From Glandiceps talaboti (lineage: Eukaryota > Hemichordata > Enteropneusta > Spengelidae), in the NCBI RefSeq assembly GCF_964340395.1, contig NC_135550.1, forward strand, positions 23,416,176-23,480,175: a stretch of 64,000 bases of DNA, given 5' to 3'. A program made the position numbers and the translations under genes. The notes under the pieces were generated by a model that was given only the letters and a program-made list of their open reading frames with translations, did no database searches and was not told where the DNA came from. Numbering within the stretch: the stretch's first letter is position 1; every line of letters begins with the position of its first letter. Shown here one piece after another: positions 37,180 to 49,500 of this stretch.

Positions 37180-38740
37180 ATTGATAGAGATATGCAAACA
37201 ACACACAAAAACCAATCTCACTATGGCAGCAATGTCATCAACAGACACAAATTTGGGCATTTTCCATAACATACAAAATCAATGTTTCATATCAAAATCA
37301 TAACTGATTTAAAATGTTTTGAGGAAGAAAGTTTGAAAATCAAGTTATTACTTTAAAATGGCTATATTTTTTTAACTTGTGGAAATCACTATTTCAAAGT
37401 CTCAAATGAATCAAAACCCATGACACACACACACACACAAATTGTATCCCACAACATCTGATAATACTCAAAGATTACTGAATAGAAACTAAAACTGATG
37501 AATCATGTTTTATATCGATAGTATGAAAAAATATCAAATTCAAAAAATATAGATTACATTTTACAGAAAGTGAATTTTTTACAACTAGAAAATGAGGGTT
37601 AACACATTACGTCAAAAACATGCATTTTCTTCTCTTCTGGGAAGTAGAAACTTATTTTTAAAAGTTTCCTTATTGGTCTGCTCGATGATTAACAAAGACT
37701 TTAAAAGCTTTGCCACATTCAATATGAAGTGTTGAATGCAAGGCTTACTTTTCCAATTTTGTTTTAATCATAATTAAAGTCTATGACATGTCTAATTAGC
37801 CTGACAATAAACAGTCTGACAATAAACACAGTTGTCTTTCAATCATCATTGACACAAAATGCTGTAAATAGAAAATGTAGTCACTGAAAAAAATGAAGGT
37901 CACCATCACAGTACTTCATTATCCACAAACAAAAACAAAGTTGTAAATCATTTTAATATTTATGGACGACACATACTTCCACAAGACTGCCTCTACAAAA
38001 TTTGGGAAAGCGCCCCCATGTGGTGATTGTGAGAAAGCATGTACATTTGGGGTTTTCAATATTTCAACATTCACTGTTTTCTAAATATTAACATTATTTT
38101 TTATCTGGTTTTTGTTCATTCTAGGAAGTAACTTGTCAAATATGATGATCATTTCTAGCACTTTCTAACCACTAATTACCATGTACTCTGTGACTGGAAA
38201 GCAACAATGTCATTCCCAATCCTAGAAAATTTCTCTGTAGTTGAAATGCAGCTTATAAAGTACATCTGGTTAGTTTGGTATAAGTTTATATATCCGTTTA
38301 GATAAAACTGCCAATTTAATGATTTTTAACAAAAGTTACTTTCACAGACCAACAATGAGGACAGATGACATCACATATGAGAGTTTCACATGTAGTTTGT
38401 GATACAATAGGTTTTGATCTAGTTGCCCTTTGACACTGACAGGACTACCTTGTACACAATGGTGTAAAAGTAAATATATGTATCACTTTTTCAGTAAACA
38501 TTACTAGTACATAACTTTTTGAATGCCCATTTTCATCTAGTTCTTTAATGTGAGAATTACTAGTAAGTATAGTTCAGTACCTCTGCCAGCAAAGTTGAGG
38601 GGGAGAGGATTGTTTTTAAGGAGGTTAAAGGGGAAGGGGGTTGTTTTTAATATTTGCTTGTATAACAGGATATCTGAAGAAGACGAAAGATGGATTTAGG
38701 TGAAATTTTGTGGAAAGACTGCCTATGAGTCAAGGACCAA
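37180..38740. other. CpG-poor non-coding region
   Basis: I see no gene or notable element other than a short CA tract near 37430. Confidence 0.5.
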
Positions 38741-38748
38741 TTCATTTG

Positions 38749-39092
38749 ATCCAGAAATATTACAAAGGAGTCATTATCATTGAGAGATAAAATTATGGAT
38801 CCAGAAATATTACAAAGGAGTCATTATCATTGAGAGATACAATTACGGATCCAGAAATATTACAAAGGAGTCATTATCATTGAGAGATAAAATTATGGAT
38901 CCAGAAATATTACAAAGGAGTCATTATCATTGAGAGATAAAATTATGGATCCAGAAATATTACAAAGGAGTCATTATCATTGAGAGATACAATTATGGAT
39001 CAGAAATATTACAAAGGAGTCATTATCATTGAGAGATAAAATTATGGATCCAGAAATATTACAAAGGAGTCATTATCACTGAGAGATCAATG
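38749..39092. repeat. 50-bp minisatellite, seven copies
   Basis: The unit starts ATCCAGAAATATTACAAAGG and continues AGTCATTATCATTGAGAGAT. Copies begin at 38749, 38799, 38849, 38899, 38949, 38999 (one C deleted) and 39048. Near-identity between copies indicates recent expansion or homogenisation. A 50-bp unit does not keep a reading frame, so it is not protein-coding. Confidence 0.97.
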
Positions 39093-39417
39093 ATGGCAGA
39101 GGGATGATATACTAAGTGTTCTCTAGCTTGTAAGTATAATATTAGTTAGTATTTCTATGTGTGCATCAATCTCAAGATCTCTATTTATATCTAGCTCAAT
39201 GAGGTCCTGAGGTGAAGTCAAGAGATGATTCAATACCATGTGTAACATCTAGAAGTTTCAGTAATTATAGATTACTGGCATATACTGGCAATAAATGGTG
39301 ATTTTTTGTAATTCAGCAGGTGACACTTAACAGGTGAAAATTCAACTTTAGTTTCATTTGATGGACAAATTTTGAAGTCCACTTGCATATTGACTATTTT
39401 CGTGACAATAAGAAATC

Positions 39418-39616
39418 AAGACTGTCGACAGTCATTTGTGCCTTTTTTGCTATGTTTCATCTAAAACAAGGTCGTCGCCTCGCTCCATAGCACTGAATAC
39501 TAACCTGTTACTGTACCTGCTATCAGTACGTGGTTGTAGTATTGCCGCAGGAAGAGGCAACGACTTTAGTTTTAGATAAAATGAAGCAAAAAGGCACGAA
39601 CAACTGTCGGCAGTCT
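39418..39616. mobile_element. Foldback MITE with 10-bp target-site duplication
   Basis: The left end AGACTGTCGACAGTCATTTG pairs with the right end (reverse complement AGACTGCCGACAGTTGTTCG). Pairing continues for about 65 bp through GTGCCTTTTT and ATCTAAAAC. It is flanked by the direct repeat ATAAGAAATC at 39408-39417 and 39617-39626. Long arms and a 9-11 bp duplication are typical of Mutator-like (MULE) elements. Confidence 0.82.
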
Positions 39617-39779
39617 ATAAGAAATCTTTTACTTGCATTAATAATGAGCACTGTCATTCAACAAAATTGATGATTATTTTTATTTAGCAGATAAACATGA
39701 CATTTGTCACAATCAGTGTTGATAAGAATTCAAGTTTGATATATATTACATTTGATGTACATGTTGTATATTACTTTAC

Positions 39780-39895
39780 TTTGCTCCTAAGTTTTATGTA
39801 CACCCTAGGGCATGTGCATTTTGCTCCTAAGTTTTGAATTTTAGGAGCATTTTGCTCCCAAAATTTAAAATTCAGGAGCAAATTGATCCTTAAAA
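39780..39895. repeat. Direct and inverted 'TTTGCTCCTAAGTTTT' repeats
   Basis: TTTGCTCCTAAGTTTT occurs twice directly (39781 and 39821 region). It also occurs inverted as AAAATTTAGGAGC/AATTCAGGAGCAAA variants, forming short hairpins. Confidence 0.7.
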
Positions 39896-40782
39896 ATCTT
39901 GCTCAAAGAGTTAACAACTTCCTAGGCTGGATGGGAGACTAGCAAAATAACACCCTGCCATGAAAAACAGATTTTTCATGCAATGATCTTGATGTTAATA
40001 CACAGGGCACTTGCAATCCAGACTGAGCATGCTCAGACGCAAAGGACTATGTGATTATCTGTGGTTATCGTAATATCTAATCTGGCGCTACTGATAAAAT
40101 AATCCTCCCACAATGGTCAGGGTAACTATGAATTAATTATTTGTGGTTACAAACAATGTATCAGTATTGTTTACAATGCTGATTGATTAGTATTTATTAT
40201 CACATTTCTCATTATGCAACATTAAACATGGAGGGTTTGCAAGGTCCCTATTTCTGCACTATTTTGGAAAAAATCACCTGTCACCATGCTGTATTGCATC
40301 ACTTTACAACAGTATCTCACAGTTAAGCAGTTATTAGGATTTACAGAGTAATAACAATATATTGGATTAATTTTAAATTTCATCTCTTTCAAAATCTACT
40401 TTGGTCTGATTAATAATCAGAGTTCACTTACCTGTATGATATGGTTTTGGCCTTAGGTCAAAGGTCAAAGGTCAATGTAATTGATGTGGTATTTGATGTT
40501 CAATAGTGTCAGACTGGACTTGGATTGAAGTCAGCAGGGGCACTGAACCATTGTTATGTAGCATCAAAGATGAGGAAACTGTAATATACAAGATGTATAA
40601 TATCATTCATAACTGAGTTATGTAATTTCAACCTAAAATTTGTCATCTTAGTATTAGCGATATATACCTACCGAAGTATACAAATCAAATGCATGTATAA
40701 ACGGCACTCTGATTTTACTATTTAGGTATAATAATTGCCAAATTGTGTAGTACTACAAGTGTTTGTGTGTGCATGTATCTGT

Positions 40783-40857
40783 ATATGTCTGTCTGTGTCT
40801 GTGTCTGTGTCTGTGTCTGTGTCTGTGTCTGTGTCTGTGTCTGTGTATGTGTCTGTG
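40783..40857. repeat. (TGTGTC)n hexanucleotide microsatellite
   Basis: About 12 TGTGTC units. The Asp-Thr, Leu-Cys and Gln-Thr repeat frames on both strands are artefacts. Confidence 0.96.
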
Positions 40858-42329
40858 TAATCATTGCCCGTACACGAAATGGTGTAATATGTATGCATGT
40901 GAGGGTGTGAGTCACCATCACTGCTATTTGGCACCAATACAACTGTCCTTTGCCAGTGCACCACATCATTCAAATCTTTTACTGTACTATAATAAAGACA
41001 ACACATCAATATTTGGTGAACAGTTTATATACAAATGTATTACTTGTTAGTCAATCTCCTTCTGGTTTAGTACCTGGGTTACCCAAATACCTCTTGAAGT
41101 AGCACTTATAACAGCATGACATATTATGTAGACATCTGATCCCTAGTGCACATTAAGCAAAGCACAAAAATGATGGTGCAGAGTACAAATGGCAATGTTT
41201 AGTAAAATAACACTGAAGTATGGTTGTGCTGAGAGCAAATGATGCATGATTAGTGAGAAGAAGGTCTGTCACATGTCACCCAGCTGGGTATTTCACCCAG
41301 TCCAGAGTGAATGTTGTATCAACACTTTGCAGGGCAGTCTCTTCATCTATCATCAAGGCCTACAACTTTTTGGCCCCCAGTCATTGACTTCAGCAAAAAA
41401 TATTTCATTCATGACAAAAGATATGATACTGAGCAAATAGAGTGAATTAGGGGTAAACCATTTGATTGGGGGGGGGGGGTTTACTGGAGGATTTTTTATA
41501 GCTATTTGACATAATATAATTTGTTTCTTACACTAATTCAGAACTGTTTCATTGCAAATTTCAAAATACAACAGAGGAAAAGTTTCAACTTCTTTTTTGG
41601 AAAACTTGAAGGTTAATAAGACCAAGTGAAGTTTAGCATACACTTGAAGGTGTCAAGAGCTAACATGAGAGCTGTACTCTAGGATGCTTTTCTTTCCTGC
41701 ATTTCATTATAATCTTGAGAGAAAATTCAATAAATGTTTGTAGATATTGATGTGACAGGTACATCACCAGTCACTTAGTCTAATTGAATAGGTACAAAAA
41801 GTTGAAGTGCAAAAATACAGAAATTAGCAATTCAAAATTGATAAAATTCAATATCAGCTTGCAGTCTTTGCCCTCACTTTTATCATACACTGCAACTATT
41901 ATTGTCAGTCCGCTACTTACATTTGACTTATAAATTACACTGTACATTTAAAATCCCACTTATGCTGCTCTATATATACATGGTACACGACAGTGAAAAT
42001 AACTGTGCAGAGTGCAAAATCCTGTGTAAGAGCATAGTTGTAGAAGGTGATGCTATACCTCCATGGTCAGACACTGTGCCAGGGTTTTCAAATTACAGAC
42101 AGTGAATCTTTGTATGTATACAAGTGCGCTGCACTATTGTGATACAGTCCAGAGCTAATTTGCGCTTATAACTTGTGAATTAATCGATCATCATTGCTAG
42201 CATTACTAACATTTAGTGAGACAGTGAAGGAAAAATAACAGATCACGATACATACAGGGTAATACTATTGGATCTGTGATGCTATCTCTTGTTCTATCTG
42301 AACATTATAGTAGAACATTAGCTAGGTAT

Positions 42330-42502
42330 ATAGTCACAGAGTCAGTTACGTAGATAGGTTGAATCTGTGACTCTGTTACACCATAAACCCTACACGTGTA
42401 GGGTCTATGGGTACACTCATTCACTAGCTGTTTAGAAAACAAGTGGTGTAAAAGTCACAGATTCAACCAATAGATCGGCTAGGACTATGTAGTGACTTTA
42501 CT
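42330..42502. repeat. Foldback element with a 30-bp palindromic centre
   Basis: The outer arms pair: GGTTGAATCTGTGACT at about 42358 against AGTCACAGATTCAACC at about 42453. A central near-perfect palindrome lies at 42381-42410 (CCATA-ACCCTACACGTG-TAGGGT-TATGG, one mismatched pair) centred on CACGTG. Confidence 0.75.
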
Positions 42503-43741
42503 AGTGATGCTAATAGCCTAGGGCATGATGAGTGATTTCCCAATGTCAGTGATAAAACAACTTTTCAGAATGTACTCAATAGCTATAGGCAACACTTTAC
42601 AATGTAATAGCCCATCTACAGATTTGGCATTCACCTTCCTAAACCACAGGGAATACTTTAGTCAAATTTAGCATTCACCACCTCACATCAATACAAAATA
42701 CCAGTATTTCTGACTTTAAATAGGTTGTGTTTTCACTTTTCGATCTAAAGTTGCTTTGGCTCACTTTTGTCCAACTTTGGTCTAATCACACATCTGTTAA
42801 CACTATTGGCTTCCATACATGTTACATGTACATGTAAGATACCAAATTATCAGTTCTGCCTTATCACCAGCACTGTAAGTCATCCCATGTCTTGATAAAA
42901 CATGCCTACAAGTCTGTCAGTCTTTTACGTACCACATCACTTTTAAGTTTATGAGCAAATCCAACACACACCAGGTCAGAGTTGAATCTCTAGACTGAGG
43001 CAATATAATGTTTATGACACAGAAAAATTTATCCAAAGATTTCAAATAGATTTAATCAAGAGAAAAGACATTTTGTCAACAGCTCTTGCACTATTTTGAT
43101 CCTGAATATAGAAACTATCATAGCCAGCTATTGTCTCGCTTTTTATATCATCCATAAAGATAATATGTATAAAGACAGACTGATAATAACACACTGCATC
43201 TGTTCCATGCATTTAATGTTCATTTATAGACTCTCTTCAATAACTTTTACATGGCAAGGGTTTTTGTGAGTGACAAGGGATTCAATATGACAAGGCCACA
43301 ATGACATGAAGAATAGTCTAGGGAGTCATCACAAATCCTACACATACTACTGTTACTAAACACATGATAATGTTGTATTTACACTTTACTTGCATAAAAT
43401 GATATGCCTGGTTTCAATAACATGTTTTTAATAGCCTGGGATGGGTAGGTACTTGTAAGAGTTTTGTTTTATTTTCATTCTGTGCATTGTAACTTTCTAG
43501 CCAAAGATCCGAGACTTGGCTATCTGACACAATGCCAACATGGTATCGAATCATCTCTGAACGAGAGATCCTAAGATTCGATGAAGAACAACACTATAGA
43601 CTACAATGTTATAGTCTATATGTGTGGGCTCATTTTTCTATGATCTCTCTCTCTCTCTCTCCACATATAGTCAAATGGACAAATTCTACTGAAAATCTAG
43701 CTAAATCTCTTGCTTGAGAGAGAGAGTGAACAGAGCATGTC

Positions 43742-43985
43742 AGTAGTAATCCATCTGAAGACTCATCTTTTTAAGAAGGTGTATGCCTAATTTTAATTTG
43801 TTTCATTGGTTGCCACTTTTATCTATGAACTTGTGTGACTTTGAACGTTTCTTAACTTTTATCCCTTTTCAGTATTCCTTTCACCTTTTTAGTTTTGTTC
43901 AGCGCCTTTGAGCAAACCCCATTTGTTATACTGGTGCTCTATAAATGATATTATTATTCGTATTATTATTATTATTATCACAATG
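43742..43985 (+). mobile_element. LINE 3' end with (ATT)n tail
   Basis: The frame at 43749-43790 encodes IHLKTHLFKKVYA followed by a stop. This is the common C-terminus (LKTHLF..A) of Jockey/CR1/L2-type LINE proteins. About 100 bp further on, CAGCGCCTTTGAGCA and GGTGCTCTATAAATGATATT precede an ATT-repeat tail, which is the widespread animal LINE/SINE 3' end. Only the terminal fragment remains. Confidence 0.75.
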
Positions 43986-43999
43986 CACGGACAGGTAGC

Positions 44000-45770
44000 T
44001 GTATTAAATTGGTTACTTCATTCAGTTCACCACAAACTCAACCTTCAGTCTTAAAGTAAGTCACATGAGAACATCTATATATCAACGATTGAATAGCATT
44101 AAACTACCATGTAGGTGGTAAGAATGGAACATATGTCATGCTGGAGAAAGCCATTTGGCTATACATACATGGATACAGCAAAATAGACAGATGAGTTGAT
44201 GGTTAGGATGAAAGGAAATCCTAGGTAGTCTTGGGCTATAAAAAACATATTACATCATTAAATCTGGATTACAGTTGATCTGTCACAGTGAATCTATAAG
44301 ATGAAAATAACTATAGATAACTTACTAAATAAATTTCTCCGGCTCAAAATTGTAATGCAACCATGGTTTGTATCAAACTAGACTATGTTGGTCGTCTTCT
44401 GACAGCGTCGTATAATTTACAGCTAAACAGACTCACTTTTTATCACACTTGACATAATCAAGCTCCTAGTATTGGATTAAACAGAGATGTTTTAGCCTGT
44501 CTACTGACTGGATATGTGACTCCACTACGCTGTATTCTACATCCTCAACATCATCAAGTCAGAGATCCAGCCTGCAGACTGTACTTCTGATATCAAAGTT
44601 ACATGCATAACATATCATGATAGCTAGACTGATAACTGCAAACTGATATACCAGCCCAAAAATCTGTAGCATTCAAAATGAAAAACACAAGACTGAATTG
44701 CTTGTTCTATAGAGCCACAGTATCCCAGAGACTTACAATCATCTATGGTGAGACCACATTAAGGTTAATAGGCTACAGAGCATGTTTAAATTTTGACCAA
44801 AAAAATGTCATAAATTTCCAAAATTTGTTTCATACATTTAGTATCCTCACATGATTCCAAATGCTTTCCTTCTTACAGCAGGGAAATATTTGTCAGGGGA
44901 AACATACATTGGTTTGCTCACCACTTGTCTCTCATGTGTTATAACAAGGGTTTGTTGTTTAAGTTTAACCATAGACGTCCTTTCATGTAAATTTGCATTT
45001 CTTTAATTTATACAGGTAGAAAAATGTCTGCAAGAAGGTTTCAATTACACTACGATGTACGGTACATGATGTACGCTGCTAGAAGTATATGTGTATTTAG
45101 ATCCACTTCAAAGTTCTAAACATATCACTAAAGAATAAAATTTATGGTATTGCTACAGCTAAAACAGGGAGTATTTGCCAAAAAAGACTGTACATAACAT
45201 GTACACTTAATGATCACCCCCCAATCATTTGGCAAGTTGCGGTTGTTTTCTCGGCTAGATCATTTTTATTGCTGAACAATTAGTTTATACAGGTAGGAAA
45301 ATGTCTGCAAAAAAAATCTGAATTAGACTATGGTGAATATTAGTCTGATGCCAACATGGTTTCTAACTAAACCACGTGTGAATGGAGATGTAAATGGTAA
45401 AGATAATGCATAGGAACTAGACTAGGTGAATACATACTGTTGGGAACATGTTACATGTAATGCACTTTCAAAGTTCTAAACATATACAGAATGAAATTTA
45501 TGGTATTGTTAGTTTATACTATATACAAAGACAGACATGAATCTTCTTTTTGCTGTTATCAGTTGTAGTCTGTAAAGATAGCTATTCCGTATGCTACAAG
45601 ACAGTATCGTGAGTTCTTAGTTTGTTTATAAAAACAAAGGCAGATTATTGTCAGTTAGTCTACAGACTTGTCCTGGTGTATCAGTAGTAGTTAGTGACAA
45701 CAGCTATTCCGTATGTAACAAGACAGTATTATGAATTCTATAGCATATGAGAGATTATTGTCAGTTTAAT
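44000..45770. other. Non-coding region with partial internal duplications
   Basis: No gene is recognised. The blocks at about 45010-45155 and 45285-45510 share TACAGGTAG-AAAATGTCTGC and TCAAAGTTCTAAACATAT. The block at about 45580-45610 is echoed at 45705-45735 (AGCTATTCCGTATG). These look like degenerate local duplications. Confidence 0.5.
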
Positions 45771-45779
45771 AGGCTACAG

Positions 45780-45860
45780 AGTTGTCTTGGTGTCACTAAC
45801 TCAAAAAAGCTGTGGTGTGTGGAGAGCTTCTTGAGATAGTACACCAAGACAAGTTTTAGT
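45780..45860. repeat. Foldback repeat, 'CTTGGTGT' family
   Basis: The left arm GAGTTGTCTTGGTGTCACTA pairs with the right arm ending ACCAAGACAAGTTTTA. The inner AGCTTCTTGAGATAGT matches the foldback at 27832-27915. Confidence 0.75.
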
Positions 45861-46049
45861 GCTATATGTCCATCATCTATATGTTCATCATCTATATGTT
45901 CGTCCATGTGTGAAGACTGATAGGTGTCCTCCTTTCTGTTATCTTGACTCTAGCTTGTGTTTACACCACACAGGCACCCTGTTAATTTGTTTAAATCAAT
46001 AAACAAAGAAATAATAATACAGAAAAATGTGCTAAATAACACAAACGCC

Positions 46050-46126
46050 CTAGGTAGGTAGGTAGGTAGAAAGGGAGGTAGGTCAGTCGGTTAGTAGGTA
46101 GGTAGGTCAGTCGTTTGGTCGGTAGG

Positions 46127-46160
<34 letters not shown>

Positions 46161-46280
46161 TGTATGTATGTATGTATGTATGTATGTATGTATGTATGTA
46201 TGTATATATGGATGTATGTATGTATGTATGTATGTATGTATGTATGTATGTATGTATGTATGTATGTATGTAGGTAGGTA

Positions 46281-46317
<37 letters not shown>

Positions 46318-46515
46318 ATGTGTGTATGTATGTACCCGGTATGTATGTATGTATGTATGTATGTATAGATGGATGGATGGATGTATGGATGTATGGATGG
46401 ATGGATGGATGTATGGATGTATGGATGGATGGATGGATGTATGGATGCATGCATGTATGCATGTATGCATGCATGCATGCATGTCTGTCTGTCTGTCTGT
46501 CAGTATGTATGTATG
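46050..46515. repeat. Compound microsatellite (GGTA, TATG, TG, GATG, CATG, TCTG)n
   Basis: About 450 bp of tetranucleotide repeats switching from GGTA to TATG, a (TG)n patch, then GATG, CATG and TCTG. Every long open frame here (up to 186 codons of His-Thr-Tyr-Ile) is an artefact of the repeat. Confidence 0.98.
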
Positions 46516-46519
46516 TATG

Positions 46520-49500
46520 CAAGAACTGATATATGTATGTCTGTTCCTCTATCTGTGTCTGTACATGTATATATGTACATAGTCTGTTGACTGTTGCTTT
46601 TGATATTTCTTTTTTGTTTTTTTGTTGCGTAAATGTTTTTTTGGTAAACAAAAATACAAATTAAGCCTGGATACCCTGTATGCATGTAGTGATACTGAGT
46701 CATACTAGTAAGTTTATAAGTTCAGAACTAGTTGCAGAAGACTACCCATGACTGTGACAAAACATTGAAACTAGGAAGTGGAGAGTTTCATACTTCTCTC
46801 TGAACTGTAAACACTGCACCTTCCTAATGATGGTTAGAGCTGTGTAGAGTTTAATGTGAACCTCTGAAGAGTAATGTACTCGGCAAAAATTTGTGTGATA
46901 TTATGCTTATTTTTGTGACCTACAACATAACACAGAATAAGAGAAACAATAGTGCCTGGAGGATCACTTGTAGCCTAGGCAACATCATTTTCAGATCTCC
47001 TAACTCACAGAAGGTCAGTGACCTTTTGATGGTTTCACATCACACACAGGGGGCACTTATAGCTGCAACAGAAATGCTCTTGTAAATTTAGAAAGCTAGA
47101 GTTTGCATCAAGTCTAGCTTGAAACATAAACACAGATCACATTACAAGCCCAGCAAGACTATCAAAGTCTGAAATGTTTACATCAAGGGGGCCCTGTGGC
47201 GCTAACTCTTGCTTTTACACAGAAAGATAGACTTACTAAGAGATTATGAAGTTTTCTTAAAATCCCTTGTAGTGTCAATTCAACAACAGAACAAACTACA
47301 CAAAATTGAGTACCTCTGATATCCTGGGAAAAAACTAGAAACAGCCAATCCAGTCTTGAGATGGGGTAAAATAACTCGACACCAGTTCATAACCCGACCA
47401 AGAACTAAAGACCATATGTTTGGACCCATGCCACAAATATTAACATTTGAGTAGTAACATGAGATGCAGAATGACATAAACAAAATGAAAAACACATGCA
47501 GCAACAGAAGCAGTTTGGTGACTGACTCTTGTTGTTAATCATAAGTAGCTACCCTACCAGTGGCAGTCACACGGTTTCATTAGCTCCCTCTAGTGGTTTG
47601 ACAAGTATAACTCAGCTAGAAAGTAATATAGCCATGGTCTTGTAATGAAATGATTACATCAACAATAATATTAAATATGCTAGTGACACTATGGCCCTAG
47701 TGACATAAGTAAACTAAGCTACACTATACAAAACTATAGTCTGTGGTTTCTTCACCCTGCAGCCCATCTAGCTCATGAGAAATCATGAATTAAAACTAAA
47801 AGTTGCTGCAATTGAGTAAACACCTAACTATTAGAATAATGTTGAGGTAAACAATGTATAAGTAGTGTCCTGGTATAAAAAATGCACCATATTTATATAT
47901 ATAACTATAATATTGGACAGAATTCTATGATTGATTAACATTAATATCAAAGAGATGATGTTAATGGCTGTGGGTGGAGAGTGTAAGAAAATAATGATAC
48001 TGGTGGGTGGATGGCTTCATTTGAATTTGAAATTTCATCTCGGCGCCCCATTGAGCTAGATGTGAAAAGAGATTTGAAGCCGTGGATAGCGTCTAGACTA
48101 ACAACTAACTAACTGGGTTGGATTGACAATCACTGTCACTGATTGACAGTTGATAAAGTATATAATATAATAATGATGACACAGTAGTTTTATTTCAAGA
48201 TAATATTAAAACTTTAACTGAACATACTGCATGAATACAAAATCTCACAGGTCTCAATAAAGATAGATATACATGTCTGCTATGGTATCTTTCACCTTTG
48301 TGCCAAATTGTAGATACATTCTATACCAAGCTGCAAAATGGAAGTGAGTAAATAAATGAAAAGAGAAGTATAAATAGACAAACTATATATACGTTTTTAA
48401 ATCAGATTCAAACTCAGAGTGTAAATTTACCTTGTGTATATCATATACAATAACAGCTGAAGAAGGCTGAGTGATTTAGCCAAAAAAATATACTAAATCA
48501 TTTATGCTCTGGGGTTTGAACTATAACAAAATATGATTCCAGAGTAATGAAACAACGTTTTGGGTTTTATATTTTTTTTTATATTTTGATTTGTATTTTC
48601 TCAAGTTTCATTTCACACTGCAATATGTGTAAGTTTCAGAGACAATACTAGCTTACAGCTGTTTCTGGGTGATAATGAGTGAAATTCATTTAATCACGTA
48701 ATTTTACGCAAGACAATTATAAATGTTTGAACAAACATGCTGAAATTGACACTAGCTGGGTTGTTTGAATTTTTCGCTAAGTGTTTATAGCATTGATGTC
48801 TGATTGTGCCCACCCATCCTGTCCTCTTACAAAGTTCTTACACTAATTGGACAATGACCGCTTTCTCTTAGCCTTTTTTGTTGATGCCTTGTAAAGTGAA
48901 TGCATCTCTTATCAGACATGTTTGATGATTAAACCAGAATGCAATATTCATTTCCACTGTATTTTCGGACATCACAGATATTGTGATATTTACATTTGAC
49001 ATTGAGAATGTGAAGTAAACTTCAATTTCCTCACCAATAAGTTTATCTAGAAAGAATATTATTTAATAGTCTCAGAATCTTGAAATATTCTTTTATATTA
49101 CATTTTTAATATCAGAAATAATAAAGTCCACAATTCCTGCTAACAGTTTTGTTGCACGTTCACAAATATTTGACTAAATTCATTTTGTTATAAGGGTACT
49201 AATGAGAAGAGATTAGAACATGTTATCAGATGTCGATTTATGGTTGCTTGGCTTGGGACAAAAATATGCCTTGCATAGTGCCCTCAGTGTTGAAAATTGA
49301 CTATCAGTGCCCACTAGCATTCGAAACAAATGACTTGAAGATGATCATTAGTTTTTTTTAACTGGAAAATAACCATCAATGTTTTTACACAAAATTGAAA
49401 AAAAAGTATGATGACAACTAAGTAAGTATTATTTTTCTGAACAGTTGTTGGAAAACAGAATCCAGTTTCTTGCAAGGAAGGTACTTAAGGTATCTTGAAA

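Larger units (their letters stand above)
39640..43740. other. CpG-poor non-coding region
   Basis: No gene is recognised. It includes an inverted 'TTTTGCTCCTAAGTTTT' repeat block at 39.78-39.90 kb, the (TGTGTC)n array, a G-run at 41469-41479, and the palindromic element at 42.33-42.50 kb. Confidence 0.5.

Noticed and set aside
40718-41050. Asp-Thr, Gln-Thr and Leu-Cys repeat frames
   Set aside because: Translation of the (TGTGTC)n microsatellite in different frames.
45991-46703. Frames up to 186 codons rich in His-Thr-Tyr-Ile
   Set aside because: Translation of the compound tetranucleotide microsatellite.
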